Program-made: the position numbers and the translations under genes
Shown here: one piece after another, positions 1-8,546 of the stretch
Layout: every line of letters begins with the position of its first letter
Numbering within the stretch: the first letter of the stretch is position 1
Origin: JANMQK01 sp031370485
Lineage (GTDB): Bacteria > Acidobacteriota > Polarisedimenticolia > Gp22-AA2
Assembly: GCA_031370485.1 (NCBI GenBank)
Contig: JANMQK010000023.1
Coordinates: 1-46,880 of the forward strand
Length of the DNA: 46,880 nucleotides
Reading direction: 5' to 3'
Notes under the pieces: model-generated
Databases searched by the model: none
Seen by the model: the letters and a program-made list of their open reading frames with translations, nothing else
What the model was told of the DNA's origin: nothing

Positions 1-1990
1 GCTGCAGCCGATCGCGCTGGAAGCTCGGCCTCTCGATGCCGTGATACTCGCCGGGATAGATGACCAGTTCGGTGTCCGTGCCCAGGCTCCGCAGCGCCTG
101 GTACATCTGCTCCGAATTGAGAAGCGGCACATTGAAGTCCCGGTCTCCGCAGAGAAACAAGGTGGGTGTCGTGATGCGGTCAGCGTGCAGGAACGGGAAC
201 GACAGCCGGAGCCACACGTCGGTGGCGCGCCACGGCAGGCCGAGCTCGGCCTCGTACTCGCGGATGTACATGTCGGTGCCATACCCCGCGAGGATGTTCG
301 AGATCCCGGCCCCGCTCGTCGCGGCCTTGAATCGCGGGTCCTGGGCGATGGCGTAGTTGGTCAGGATGCCGCCGTAGCTCCATCCCCCGATGCCGAGCCG
401 CTGCGGGTCGGCCACCCCCTGCGCGACCAGGAGGTCGACCGCGGCCAGGACGTCCTGCGCGTCCTTGTGTCCCCAGTCGGCGAAGATGGCCTTCTGGAAC
501 GCCTCCCCCCGGCCGGAGCTGCCCCGCGGATTCGCTCCCACGACGACGTACCCGTTCGCCGCCAGCACCTGCCAGTCGAGCATGAACTCGTTGGCGTACT
601 GGCCGACGGGGCCCCCATGGATCCGGAGTATGGCGGGATACTTCATCCCCTCGCGGTAGCCGGGCGGCTTCATCACGAGCGCCCCGATCGAAGTCCCGTC
701 CTTGCTCTTGAACGCGATCTCCTCCATCGCCGCGGGCCGGACCGCGGCCATGAGATCCCGGTTCTGGCGCGACAACGGCCGTGTGGTGGCACCGTCGAGC
801 GCGAACACCTCGGGGGGTTCCTGCGGCGTGCTCGACAGGAGCGCCACCCGATCGTCGCGTCCCGCGGAGAAATCGCTCACGACCCGGCGCCCCTGGAGGA
901 GCCGTTCGACCTTGCCGCCGGCGGCCGGCACCTTCGCGAGGTGGACCGAGCGGTCGTCCTCCAGGAGAAAAAGAATGGAACGGCCGTCGGCCGACCAGTG
1001 GGGTTTCCGGACATTGCGGTCGAGCCCAGGCGCCAGCAGGCGCGACCGGCCTCCCGCGGCGGGGACGACGGCGAGCTGGTAGACCGCGTAGTAAATGAGC
1101 GACTGGGGCCCCCCCTGCAGGTAGGCGATCGAGGCGCCGTCGGGGCTCCAGGCGGGGCGGCTCTCCCAGTCGGGCTCGCAGTCCGGTCCGTCGTTCGTCG
1201 TGACCTGCCGCGCCTCGGCGCCGGGGCGGGCCTGGATGACGTAGACGTCCCAGTTGTTGTGCCGGTCGGGGTCCGCGCCCCGTTTCGTGACGAAGGCGAT
1301 CGAGGACCCGTCGGGGGACCAGGCGGGAAGGTATTCATCGTGGTCGCCCGGCGTCAGGAGATCGGCCTTCCGGCCCGCCACGTCGAAGACGTAGAGGTGG
1401 CGTCGCCGCTTGCCGAGATAGCCGATCTCGTCTTCCTTGAACTGGAAGCGATCGATGACGATCGGCACGGGCGCCTTCCCGGAAGGTCCCGCCTTCCCCG
1501 GCTCCGTGGCGTCGGGGTCGGGATCTTCCGCGATAATGGCGAGCCGCGCGCCATCGGGCGACCAGGCGTAGTCCTCCACCTCCCCCTTCAAGTCGGTGAG
1601 CCGCTCGGCCTCGCCTCCGGCGCGATCGAGGAGCCACACCTGGTCGGTCTCCTTGGGATTGTCGCGGTCCGAGAGAAACGCGAGGAACCGGCCGTCGGGG
1701 CTGAACCGGGGAGCGCGCTCCTTCTCGTCGCTCGTGGTCAGCCGGAGCGTGCGTGAGCCGTCCCAGCGTGTCATCCAGATGTCGCTGGCGTGGCGATCCT
1801 CGCCGGTGTCGGCCGTCTCGACCGTGTAGGCGACCCAGTCCCCTTCGGGGGAAATCTGTGGATCGCTGACCTCGCGCAGAGCGCCGAGATCCTCGACGGC
1901 GAGCGGCCGCGGCCCGGCGGCCCGGACCACTCCCGGCACGGCCGGCAAGAGCGCGATAAGAACGCCAGACAACGCGAGAGACTTGATCAT
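1..1990 (-). CDS. S9 family prolyl oligopeptidase/acylaminoacyl-peptidase (3' end cut by window edge)
   Basis: Serine peptidase of the S9 family, probably exported and degrading short peptides. The frame is open from 1990 to the left edge (663 codons visible), so only about the last 10-20 residues are missing. A signal-peptide-like N-terminus (MIKSLALSGVLIALL) is followed by a beta-propeller region with PD40-type repeats such as RFSPDGRFLAFLSD and AWSPDGSSIAFVTK (about residues 40-400). The alpha/beta-hydrolase domain follows. The catalytic triad is visible: Ser in GGWSYGG near residue 538, Asp in GDRDFNVP near 617, and His in EYHGI near 649. I chose the ATG at 1990 because a GAGGTGATC ribosome site precedes it; the in-frame ATG at 2005 would lose that site. 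It is transcribed divergently from the OsmC gene. Family assignment is secure; the substrate is unknown. Confidence 0.93.
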   Translation of the reverse strand, partial: MIKSLALSGVLIALLPAVPGVVRAAGPRPLAVEDLGALREVSDPQISPEGDWVAYTVETADTGEDRHASDIWMTRWDGSRTLRLTTSDEKERAPRFSPDGRFLAFLSDRDNPKETDQVWLLDRAGGEAERLTDLKGEVEDYAWSPDGARLAIIAEDPDPDATEPGKAGPSGKAPVPIVIDRFQFKEDEIGYLGKRRRHLYVFDVAGRKADLLTPGDHDEYLPAWSPDGSSIAFVTKRGADPDRHNNWDVYVIQARPGAEARQVTTNDGPDCEPDWESRPAWSPDGASIAYLQGGPQSLIYYAVYQLAVVPAAGGRSRLLAPGLDRNVRKPHWSADGRSILFLLEDDRSVHLAKVPAAGGKVERLLQGRRVVSDFSAGRDDRVALLSSTPQEPPEVFALDGATTRPLSRQNRDLMAAVRPAAMEEIAFKSKDGTSIGALVMKPPGYREGMKYPAILRIHGGPVGQYANEFMLDWQVLAANGYVVVGANPRGSSGRGEAFQKAIFADWGHKDAQDVLAAVDLLVAQGVADPQRLGIGGWSYGGILTNYAIAQDPRFKAATSGAGISNILAGYGTDMYIREYEAELGLPWRATDVWLRLSFPFLHADRITTPTLFLCGDRDFNVPLLNSEQMYQALRSLGTDTELVIYPGEYHGIERPSFQRDRLQ

Positions 1991-2142
1991 GATCACCTCG
2001 TTCATCACGCCGACGGACCCAATCGGGGCCGGCATTCTCGTACGTCGGGGGCGCCCGGGGCAAGAGCCGCGAGGGCGCGGGCCGCGCCTTCTCTGGCTGG
2101 CACCGGGGTTTCGTGATTAACTGCCGCACAGGAGGAAACACC

Positions 2143-2574
2143 ATGCCTACGCGTCATTCGAATGCTGTCTGGACGGGAGGATTAAAATCGGGACGGGGTC
2201 AGATCACCGTCGGCAAGGGGATTTTCGAGGGAGCCTACTCGTTCCCCTCGCGTTTCGAGGAGGGCCAGGGCACAAACCCCGAGGAGCTGATCGCGGCGGC
2301 GCACGCCGGCTGCCTGAGCATGGCGCTGGCGGCGGGTCTCGAGCGTGACGGCACCCCGGCCGAGCGGATCGCGACCAAGGCCTCGGCGACGCTCGAGAAG
2401 GTCGGTGATGCCTTCAGGATAACGAAGATGCGGCTGGAGGTGCGGGGCAAGGTCCCTGGCATCGACGCGCAGGTGTTCCAGAAAGCGGCCGAGAAGGCCA
2501 AGGACGGCTGCCCGGTCAGCAACGCGCTCAAGGGGAACGTGGCGTTCGAGCTCGACGCACGGCTCGAGGCCTGA
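2143..2574 (+). CDS. osmC: OsmC family peroxiredoxin
   Basis: Thiol peroxidase of the OsmC/Ohr family, which reduces organic hydroperoxides in the cytoplasm using a cysteine pair. The protein is 143 aa, the usual OsmC length. Both catalytic cysteines are present: one in the helix HAGCLSMAL (around residue 61) and one in DGCPVSNAL (around residue 126). The N-terminal strands (NAVWTGGLKSGRGQ) and the NPEELIAAAHAGC stretch are typical of OsmC rather than Ohr. The ATG at 2143 is favoured by an AGGAGG ribosome site 6-8 nt upstream; an in-frame start at 2113 has none. It is flanked by a divergent peptidase and a convergent repeat protein and looks monocistronic. OsmC versus the closely related YhfA/Ohr subgroups is judged from motifs only. 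Confidence 0.93.
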   Translation: MPTRHSNAVWTGGLKSGRGQITVGKGIFEGAYSFPSRFEEGQGTNPEELIAAAHAGCLSMALAAGLERDGTPAERIATKASATLEKVGDAFRITKMRLEVRGKVPGIDAQVFQKAAEKAKDGCPVSNALKGNVAFELDARLEA

Positions 2575-2617
2575 AGCCCGGCCGGCGTCGCTGAAAACGG
2601 TTGCCCCAAAAGGAAGA

Positions 2618-2650
2618 GGCAGGGCCCCGGCGCCCGGCCGGGACCCTGCC
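2618..2650. terminator. Bidirectional hairpin between convergent genes
   Basis: A 13-bp inverted repeat (GGCAGGGCCCCGG pairing with CCGGGACCCTGCC, one G-U type mismatch) around a short loop sits midway between the stops of the OsmC gene and the convergent repeat-protein gene. The minus-strand read-out is followed by a pyrimidine-rich CCTCTTCCTTTT tract and the plus strand by CCGTTT. It therefore probably serves mainly the leftward gene and partly both. Confidence 0.6.
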
Positions 2651-2708
2651 CCGTTTCAGCCTGCTCGTCCGGCCGCGGATTTCCCTCCCGCGGCCGTTTG
2701 CCTGTTTG

Positions 2709-3194
2709 TTACTGGCGCGGCGCGTGCCGCGGGCGGGCCGGTTTCCGACCCTTCGCGCCTTTGCGATCCTGGCCGGAGTGGGCCGACTTGCTCTTGACGG
2801 TCTCCCCGTCCCGCGTCGTCGTCGTGTGCCGGGTTACCTTCCGGCCGTTCGGGCCCGTGGTGGTTGCGTCGCGCGTCACCGTGTTCCCGTCCTTCTTCAC
2901 GGTCACGTCCTTCTGGATCGTCTTCCCGTTCGGGCCCGTGGTCGTCGACTCGCGGTGCATCGTGTCGCCGTCCTTCGTCGCCGTCCCGTGCCGCGTCACC
3001 GTCTTCCCGTTCGGGAGCGTCGTCGTCGCGTCACGCGTCACCGTGTTGCCGTCTTTCTTCACCGTCACGGTTTTCTGGACCTGCTTCCCCGATTCGTCCT
3101 TTGAATCGTCACCCTGGGCCTGACTCTCCGCCCGCAGCGTGCTCAGCACACCGGACAGCATCAGAACCGCCACAATCGTAATCGCTCGCTTCAT
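2709..3194 (-). CDS. Secreted Thr/Lys-rich protein made of ~27-residue repeats
   Basis: Unrecognised exported protein of 161 aa. Residues 1-22 form a signal peptide (MKRAITIVAVLMLSGVLS then a small-residue cleavage region). A short acidic linker follows. Residues about 40-133 hold three and a half copies of a repeat of about 27 residues with the core VKKDGNTVTRDATTTGPNG; the copies differ in a few positions (KDGDTMHRESTTTGPNG, RDGETV). The alternation of Thr/Val strands with DG and PNG turns suggests a repetitive beta structure. The C-terminal 28 residues are Lys/Arg/Pro-rich. The start at 3194 is preceded by a strong GGGAGGG ribosome site; reading further upstream would add an unrelated frame extension. 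It is likely monocistronic, ending at the hairpin at 2618-2650. Function is unknown; a periplasmic or surface structural role is only a guess. Confidence 0.8.
   Translation of the reverse strand: MKRAITIVAVLMLSGVLSTLRAESQAQGDDSKDESGKQVQKTVTVKKDGNTVTRDATTTLPNGKTVTRHGTATKDGDTMHRESTTTGPNGKTIQKDVTVKKDGNTVTRDATTTGPNGRKVTRHTTTTRDGETVKSKSAHSGQDRKGAKGRKPARPRHAPRQ
2796..3077 (-). repeat. In-frame ~81-bp tandem repeats within the secreted protein gene
   Basis: About 3.5 direct repeats with an 81-bp period (27 codons) coding the KKDGNTVTRD...TTTGPNGK unit. Two copies of the sub-unit KKDGNTVTRDATTT are identical at the protein level, which points to recent duplication or strong selection on the motif. 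Confidence 0.8.
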
Positions 3195-3389
3195 CGAACC
3201 CTCCCTCACCCGATCGCCCACAGCGTCTGCACCCCGCCCCTTGACGACAGTAACGTAATCGCCTCCCTCGAACGCACGTCTCAATCTAACGCCCGCCGGG
3301 CGCGGATTCCAGCCACCCGGCGGGGATTCCACCCTCCGCCACTCCCGCAGAATCGGCCCCGATCGCACCGCAAATCGTCGCGGGGCGCG

Positions 3390-3398
3390 TGCTATCAT
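3390..3398 (+). promoter_or_regulatory. Extended -10 promoter element of the TMTC-like gene
   Basis: TGCTATCAT is an extended -10 element (TGn plus a TATAAT-like hexamer). No convincing -35 lies upstream, as is usual for extended -10 promoters. The predicted transcription start is near 3405, only about 8 nt before the ATG at 3413, so the transcript would have a very short leader without a ribosome site. Confidence 0.45.
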
Positions 3399-3412
3399 CG
3401 GCGGGTTCCCCG

Positions 3413-5482
3413 ATGAAGAGTGGCGACGACCTGCGATCCGTTCTCCTTTCGAGCCGCTTCCCGGCCGTCGCGGCCGGCCTCGCCGGGTTGGCGGTCTTCC
3501 TTGGCACACTCGGTCACGGCTTCGTCTACGACGACGGCCGGCAGATCCTGGAAAACCCCTGGCTCTGGGACATCCGGCACCTGCCGCGGCTCCTGACCGG
3601 GGCGGTCTGGTCGTTCATCGACGATCAACCCTCGAACTATTACCGCCCCGTCCAGATGCTCCTGTACATCCTCGATGCCCGGCTCTTCGGCCGCCATCCG
3701 CTCGGATTCCACCTCACGAACGTCCTGGTCCATGCGCTGGCCTCGGCCGCGGCGTTCGCTCTCTTGAAACAGGTGACGGGGCGCGGCCGGGCGCTATTGG
3801 CGGCGCTTCTCTTTGCCGTGCACCCGGCCCACGTCGAGTCGGTCGCCTGGATCGCCGGGTCCACCGACGTGAACTGCGCGCTCCTGGTTTTTCTCTGCCT
3901 GTGGGCCTGGTCGCGCGCCCCGCGAGGAGCACGCTGGCTCGGGCTGGCGGCCTCGCTTTTCTTCCTGGCGCTCCTCGCGAAAGAGACCGCCGCGGTCACT
4001 CCGATCCTGGCCCTCGCCATGCCGCGCGTCCCCGATGCGGGCCCGGCCGGAAACAGGGTGGCGCACTGGTGGCGCAGGGCCGCGCCCGCGTTTCTCGTTT
4101 TCGCGGTCCCCCTCGCCGGCTACCTGGCGCTGCGAACAGGTGTGCTCGGCACGCTGCGTCAGGTGGCGAGGCCGGGAGTGACGGAAGCCCAGTCCGTGGC
4201 CACGGCGCTGGCCCTGATCCCGCGGTACCTCGGGGTCGCGTTCGCGCCCTGGCGGCTGGTGCCGGATCGGGTCATCGTCCCCGCCACGGGAATGCTCGAC
4301 CCGCTCGCCCTCGCCGGGGCGGCGGTCCTGGCGGGTGCCGCGGCCGCGGCGATCGCGCTAAAGCGCCGGGCGCCGGCCGCCGCCTGGGGTGTCGTGCTGC
4401 TGTTCGTGCCGCTCGCGCCTGTCCTCCAGGTCCGCTGGATCGGAGGCGCGATGCAGGCCGACCGCTATCTCTACATGCCGGCGCTGGGAGCGTGCCTCCT
4501 GGCCGCCGAGGCCTGGGGCGCCGTGTGGCGCCGCCTGGCTTCCCCCGCCGCGCGGCGGGCATGGCTCGCCTCCGCGACGGCCCTGGTGATCGCGGCCTCC
4601 GTCGTGACGGTCCGCGCGTCCGGCATCTGGCGGGACGACGAGACGCTCGGCCGCGCCGGGATCAACCTCGAGCCGCGATCGATCGCGATGCACCTGGTCC
4701 TGGTCCACGCCCTCGACACGTCCGGGAGATCCGCGGAGGCCTACTCCGTGGCCGCGGCGGCCCGGGCGATCGATCCGGACGACCGCCGCGTGGCGGCGGC
4801 CCTCGCCGGGCTGCGGGCGCGGGTCGAGGCGCGCACGCCGGCCGAAGCGATCGCGATTTACCGCAAGGCACTCGACGCCGACCCCCGCCAGCCCCACCTC
4901 TGGACGGGTCTGGCCTCAGCCTGCCTCGCGGCGCGCCAGCCGGAGGAGGCGATCGAAGCGGCCGGCAGGGCGCTGGCCCTCGACCACAACAACGTGGCCG
5001 CCCTGGTCAACATGGGGACCGCGCGCGGGATGATGGGAGATTACGCCGGACAGGAGCGGGAGTCGCGCCGGGCGCTCGCGATCGACCCGGGGGACGCCGG
5101 GGGATGGATGACCCTCGGCGCGGCGCGCCTGGCGCAGGAGGCCCTCGAGGAGGCCGGGACCGCGCTGCGCCGCGCGATCGAGATCGAAAGCGGCCTGGCC
5201 CGGGCCCACCTGTACCTGTCGCTCATCGCCACGCGCCACGGAGATCTCGCCGGGGCGGTCCGCGAGGCGGAGGAGGCCGCCAGGTTCGACCCGAAAGACA
5301 CCGAAATCTGGAACCACCTCGGGGTCGCCAGCGCGAGACGCGGCGACGCGGCAGGGGCCCGCCACGCCTGGGAGACAACACTAACGCTCGATCCGGGCAA
5401 CCGGACGGCGGCGGAGAATCTTAAGCGCCTGTCGGACCGGGAGGAGGGGCGGCCCCCCGGCCGGAATCAGGCCGCGCCCTGA
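3413..5482 (+). CDS. TMTC-like membrane glycosyltransferase with C-terminal TPRs
   Basis: Polytopic inner-membrane protein of 689 aa resembling TMTC/DUF1736-type GT-C proteins, which use lipid-linked sugars to glycosylate exported proteins. The first loop carries the Asp-containing motif GHGFVYDDGRQILENPWLW. It is followed by NYYRPVQMLLY, the family hallmark HPAHVESVAWIAGSTD, and later MQADRYLYMPALG. About ten hydrophobic segments fill residues 15-410. Residues about 420-680 are TPR helices (for example AIEAAGRALALDHNNVAALVNMGTA). An in-frame GTG exists at 3389, but it lies inside the -10 element, so I prefer the ATG at 3413. The last 16 nt overlap the convergent Cys-rich gene. The acceptor is unknown; enzymatic activity is inferred from the family. 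Confidence 0.85.
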   Translation: MKSGDDLRSVLLSSRFPAVAAGLAGLAVFLGTLGHGFVYDDGRQILENPWLWDIRHLPRLLTGAVWSFIDDQPSNYYRPVQMLLYILDARLFGRHPLGFHLTNVLVHALASAAAFALLKQVTGRGRALLAALLFAVHPAHVESVAWIAGSTDVNCALLVFLCLWAWSRAPRGARWLGLAASLFFLALLAKETAAVTPILALAMPRVPDAGPAGNRVAHWWRRAAPAFLVFAVPLAGYLALRTGVLGTLRQVARPGVTEAQSVATALALIPRYLGVAFAPWRLVPDRVIVPATGMLDPLALAGAAVLAGAAAAAIALKRRAPAAAWGVVLLFVPLAPVLQVRWIGGAMQADRYLYMPALGACLLAAEAWGAVWRRLASPAARRAWLASATALVIAASVVTVRASGIWRDDETLGRAGINLEPRSIAMHLVLVHALDTSGRSAEAYSVAAAARAIDPDDRRVAAALAGLRARVEARTPAEAIAIYRKALDADPRQPHLWTGLASACLAARQPEEAIEAAGRALALDHNNVAALVNMGTARGMMGDYAGQERESRRALAIDPGDAGGWMTLGAARLAQEALEEAGTALRRAIEIESGLARAHLYLSLIATRHGDLAGAVREAEEAARFDPKDTEIWNHLGVASARRGDAAGARHAWETTLTLDPGNRTAAENLKRLSDREEGRPPGRNQAAP

Positions 5483-5724
5483 AGGACCTTCCTCACCTCG
5501 ACGGAGATCGCCGGGTTCTGGTCGACGAAGCCCTTGATCGCTTCGAGAGCGTCCAGCCGCGACATCTGCAGGAGCCTCAGGATGGCGGCGTGGCCGCGCC
5601 ACTCGCAGTTATCGATGTGGTGTTGCTGCTGGACGGCGCAGTTCCGGCACTTCGTGGCGGCCCAGGGAGGCAGCCAGCAGGGACAAGTGCCGTGGGCGAT
5701 CTCAACATCCTTTTCGAAACTCAT
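5467..5724 (-). CDS. Small Cys-rich protein, possibly metal-binding
   Basis: An 85-aa soluble protein I do not recognise. The N-terminal half has five cysteines: CPC (14, 16), KCRNC (26, 29) and NCEW (40), plus a His pair (QQQHHID). The spacing resembles a zinc or iron-sulfur site. The C-terminal half (residues 42-85) is a predicted helical segment with LRLLQMSRLDALEAIKGF. A very strong ribosome site (AAGGAGGG) precedes the ATG at 5724, supporting it as a real gene. It lies 52 nt downstream of the polytopic membrane protein and could be the last gene of the arg transcript. Its 3' end overlaps the convergent TMTC-like gene by 16 nt. No function is assigned. Confidence 0.75.
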   Translation of the reverse strand: MSFEKDVEIAHGTCPCWLPPWAATKCRNCAVQQQHHIDNCEWRGHAAILRLLQMSRLDALEAIKGFVDQNPAISVEVRKVLQGAA

Positions 5725-5776
5725 CGAGACCCTCCTTAGGATTGAAGCGAAGACCCGCTGAAGCGAACCGTCGTGC

Positions 5777-7345
5777 TCAACGCCGCCGGAACACGACCGA
5801 GGTCGCGTCGGAGCGCCAGCGCAGCCAGTCGGGACTGTCCGGCATCGCCCGCGCGAGCGGAGCGTCGAGCGGCAGGAGGGCCAGCGACACGCCATCCTCC
5901 CGCAGCAGACGGTCCCAGCCGGGGCGGGCCAGGTAGATCGTCGCGTAACGCTGCCAGAAGTCGTTGCCCCGCATGTCCCATCTCCCGTCAACGTAGACCC
6001 TCGCCCGCGGCCACTCGAGAATAAGGTAGCCGCCCCAGATGTCCGGCGTGAGAACGGAGCCGGCGGGGACCACCTCCTCTTTTCCAAGCTCCCTGACCAT
6101 CGCGACGGGGAACTTCGCGGGGTCGAACCCCGCCCCGGCCATCCCCCCTGCGCCGACGTACAGTATCAGCAGGGCAACCGCCGCCGCCAGCGCGCCGCCG
6201 CCGGCGCGCACCTCCCGCAGCCGGATCGCCTCGAGCTCTGCGCAGGTCCCCGGGTCCAGTCTCGCCCGGAGGAAAGCCGTCACACCGTCCGCCAGGACGA
6301 TGGCGCCGAAGACCGCCATCACCTCGACGTGGCGGATCGACCGGAACGCCATCGCCGCCGAGACTGCGAGCGCCAGGATCGTCCCGGGATGCAGGGGGAA
6401 GCGCGGCGTCCCCGGCGAAGCGGGCGCCCCACCGCGGCCCGGGCGCTGCGGCCGGCGCCAGGCGAGCCAGGCGCCCACGCCGCACCCGGCCCCGGCGAGA
6501 CAGAGGAGGAGGAAGATCGCGAGACCCGCCCCGGCGCGATCGTCCAGCGCGGCGGCGGCGAACTCGTCGGTGGACAGAAGCACCGGGCTGCGCGCGGAGA
6601 AGAACGTGACGAGGTGGACCGGTAGACGCCACCCCCAGGGGTTCACGAGCGCGGCCGTCGCCATCCCCGCGGACGCGGCCAGGAGCGGACCGAGAAGCGG
6701 ACGGGCGACGAGCAGCGCCCCCGCGCCGTAGCAGGCCAGGACGACGTACGCCACCAGGAAGCCGCCGTGCATGTTGGCCCAGACGATCACGAGCGGCGGC
6801 AGCGCCGCCAGCCAGGCGCGGCGGCGGGCGCCGCTCAGGACTTCCTCGAGGATCACCGTCTGGATCACCAGAAAGAGGACGGTCATCAGGTGGGGCCGGG
6901 CCAGCCAGTGGGAGCAGGCCGCGGCCGCCGCCGCCACGACCGCGCCGAACGACACCAGCGCGTCGCTCCCGCGCCGCACGAGAAACCGGTAGAGCAGCAG
7001 GTGGGAGAGTGCGATCAGGAGCGCCGAGGCCAGGAGCACCCCGGCCCATCCGGTGGCGCGGTAGGCTATCGCCATCCCGATGTCGGTCAGCCATTCGTGG
7101 GCGAACCATTCCCGGCCGGCGAAGGTCGAAGAGAACGGGTCGGTGGTCGGGACCGCGCGGTGATCGAGGATCCAGAGTCCCGTGGCGACGTGCGTGGCGG
7201 CGTCCGCGTCCCCGAACATCCGCTGTCCGCCGAGAAGCATCACCAGGACGATCAGGAACAGTCCGACGAGGTCGGTGAAGGTGGGGCGGAAGAGATCCCG
7301 CAGCCTTCCCGGGGTTCCGTCCACGCGCGGCTTCGTACGGGTCAT
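5777..7345 (-). CDS. Polytopic membrane protein, GT-C glycosyltransferase-like
   Basis: A 522-aa integral membrane protein with about ten transmembrane segments between residues 25 and 400. After the first TM comes a conserved first-loop pattern, GDADAATHVATG followed by VPTTDPFSSTFAGREW and AHEWLTD. This pattern is typical of a widespread family of uncharacterised GT-C-like membrane proteins; the acidic GDAD could act as the catalytic or metal site. The C-terminal soluble part has RVYVDGRWDMRGNDFWQRY, also conserved in that family. The start lies only 16 nt after the argJ stop, so it is probably co-transcribed with the arginine operon, although nothing links it to arginine. Substrate unknown. 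Confidence 0.8.
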   Translation of the reverse strand: MTRTKPRVDGTPGRLRDLFRPTFTDLVGLFLIVLVMLLGGQRMFGDADAATHVATGLWILDHRAVPTTDPFSSTFAGREWFAHEWLTDIGMAIAYRATGWAGVLLASALLIALSHLLLYRFLVRRGSDALVSFGAVVAAAAAACSHWLARPHLMTVLFLVIQTVILEEVLSGARRRAWLAALPPLVIVWANMHGGFLVAYVVLACYGAGALLVARPLLGPLLAASAGMATAALVNPWGWRLPVHLVTFFSARSPVLLSTDEFAAAALDDRAGAGLAIFLLLCLAGAGCGVGAWLAWRRPQRPGRGGAPASPGTPRFPLHPGTILALAVSAAMAFRSIRHVEVMAVFGAIVLADGVTAFLRARLDPGTCAELEAIRLREVRAGGGALAAAVALLILYVGAGGMAGAGFDPAKFPVAMVRELGKEEVVPAGSVLTPDIWGGYLILEWPRARVYVDGRWDMRGNDFWQRYATIYLARPGWDRLLREDGVSLALLPLDAPLARAMPDSPDWLRWRSDATSVVFRRR

Positions 7346-7361
7346 CGGGGGCGGCCTCGCG

Positions 7362-8546
7362 TCAGGAGCGGTAGTCGGCGTTGATCCTGACGTACCCGGA
7401 TGTCAGGTCGCAGGTGAGCATGCGGGCGCGCCCGGCCGACCGCCCGAGGCCGACCCGGACCTTGACCCCGGGACGCCGGAACAGCCGATCGACGCGGCGG
7501 CGATCGTACCGGACGGCCGCGCCCCGCCGCGCGACCGTCACCCCTCCGATCGAGACGCTGACCCCCGCCGGGTCGAACGGCACGCCGGCCGCCCCCGCGG
7601 CCGCGAGGATCCGTCCCCAGTTGGCGTCCCCTCCGGCGAGCGCCGTCCTGACGAGCGGCGAGCAGGCGATCGCCCGGGCCACTCGATCCGCGAGGTCGCG
7701 GTCGCGGGCGCCCGTGACTTCGATCTCGAGGGTGCGCCGCGCCCCTTCGCCGTCGGCCACGATCTGCCGGGCCAGGGAACCGGCGACGAGCCCGAGCGAA
7801 TGGACAAAGCGCGCCCACGAGCCCTCCTTTTTGCGGATCCTCACGCCGGAGGCGCCGCTCGCCAGCAGGAAGACCGAGTCGTTCGTGGAGGTGTCGCCGT
7901 CGATGCTGATCGATTCGAAGCTGTGCCGGGATGCCTCCCCGAGCGCGCGTCTCAGCAGTCCCGGTGAAATCGCCGCGTCCGTCAGCAGAACGGCGAGCAT
8001 CGTCGCCATGCGCGGGTGGACCATCCCGGCCCCCTTGGCGCAGCCCGCGATACGGACGGTCCTCCCGCGCCAGCGGAAGGAGGCCTCGGCGGTCTTCGGA
8101 CGGGTGTCGGTCGTCATGATCGCCCGCGAGGCCCGCTCCAGCCCCCCGGCGCCCAGTCCGGCGATCGCGGCCGGCAGCCCGGCGACGAGCCGCGCGACGG
8201 GAAGATGCTCGCCGATCACGCCGGTCGAGGCCAGGAGGACCGTCTCCGGCGCGACACCCGCCTGCCGCGCGACCTCGAACGCGGTCCGCCGGGCGGCCGC
8301 GAGGCCGCGGCGCCCCGTCGCCGCGTTGGCGCATCCCGAGTTGATCACGATGGCGCGGGCCCGGCCGCCGGTCCGGATGAGGTGCGCGGCACTCAGGCAG
8401 ACCGGGGCGGCGCGGAAGCGATTCGTGGTGAAGAGCGCCGCGGCGGTCGCCGTCCGGTCGCAGAGCCACAGGGCGAGATCGGGCCCCTTCTTCTTGAGTC
8501 CGCAGGCGATCCCGGAGGCCTTGAAGCCCGCGGGCAGCCGGGTCAC
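7362..8546 (-). CDS. argJ: Glutamate N-acetyltransferase / amino-acid acetyltransferase (ornithine acetyltransferase)
   Basis: Transfers the acetyl group from N-acetylornithine to glutamate, recycling it in the cyclic arginine pathway; bifunctional members can also use acetyl-CoA. The protein is 394 aa, normal for ArgJ. The autocleavage site is intact: MATMLAVLLTDA, with the nucleophile Thr at about residue 182. Cleavage there yields alpha and beta chains. The oxyanion-hole stretch STGVIGEHLP and the beta-chain motif SISIDGDTSTNDS are also present, and it ends as the family does with CDLTSGYVRINADYRS. It starts with GTG, overlapping the stop of the acetyltransferase gene upstream (GTGA), which indicates translational coupling. 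It is the last recognisable arginine gene of the operon. Confidence 0.96.
   Translation of the reverse strand: MTRLPAGFKASGIACGLKKKGPDLALWLCDRTATAAALFTTNRFRAAPVCLSAAHLIRTGGRARAIVINSGCANAATGRRGLAAARRTAFEVARQAGVAPETVLLASTGVIGEHLPVARLVAGLPAAIAGLGAGGLERASRAIMTTDTRPKTAEASFRWRGRTVRIAGCAKGAGMVHPRMATMLAVLLTDAAISPGLLRRALGEASRHSFESISIDGDTSTNDSVFLLASGASGVRIRKKEGSWARFVHSLGLVAGSLARQIVADGEGARRTLEIEVTGARDRDLADRVARAIACSPLVRTALAGGDANWGRILAAAGAAGVPFDPAGVSVSIGGVTVARRGAAVRYDRRRVDRLFRRPGVKVRVGLGRSAGRARMLTCDLTSGYVRINADYRS

Noticed and set aside
41..1756. Long open frame on the plus strand opposite the S9 peptidase
   Set aside because: It lacks any recognisable domain, is Arg/Pro/Val/Gly-rich, and the minus strand shows a complete peptidase with triad. 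High GC makes antisense stops rare.
2796..3077. Short repeats as an intergenic repeat element
   Set aside because: They are in frame with a period of 81 bp inside a gene with signal peptide and ribosome site.
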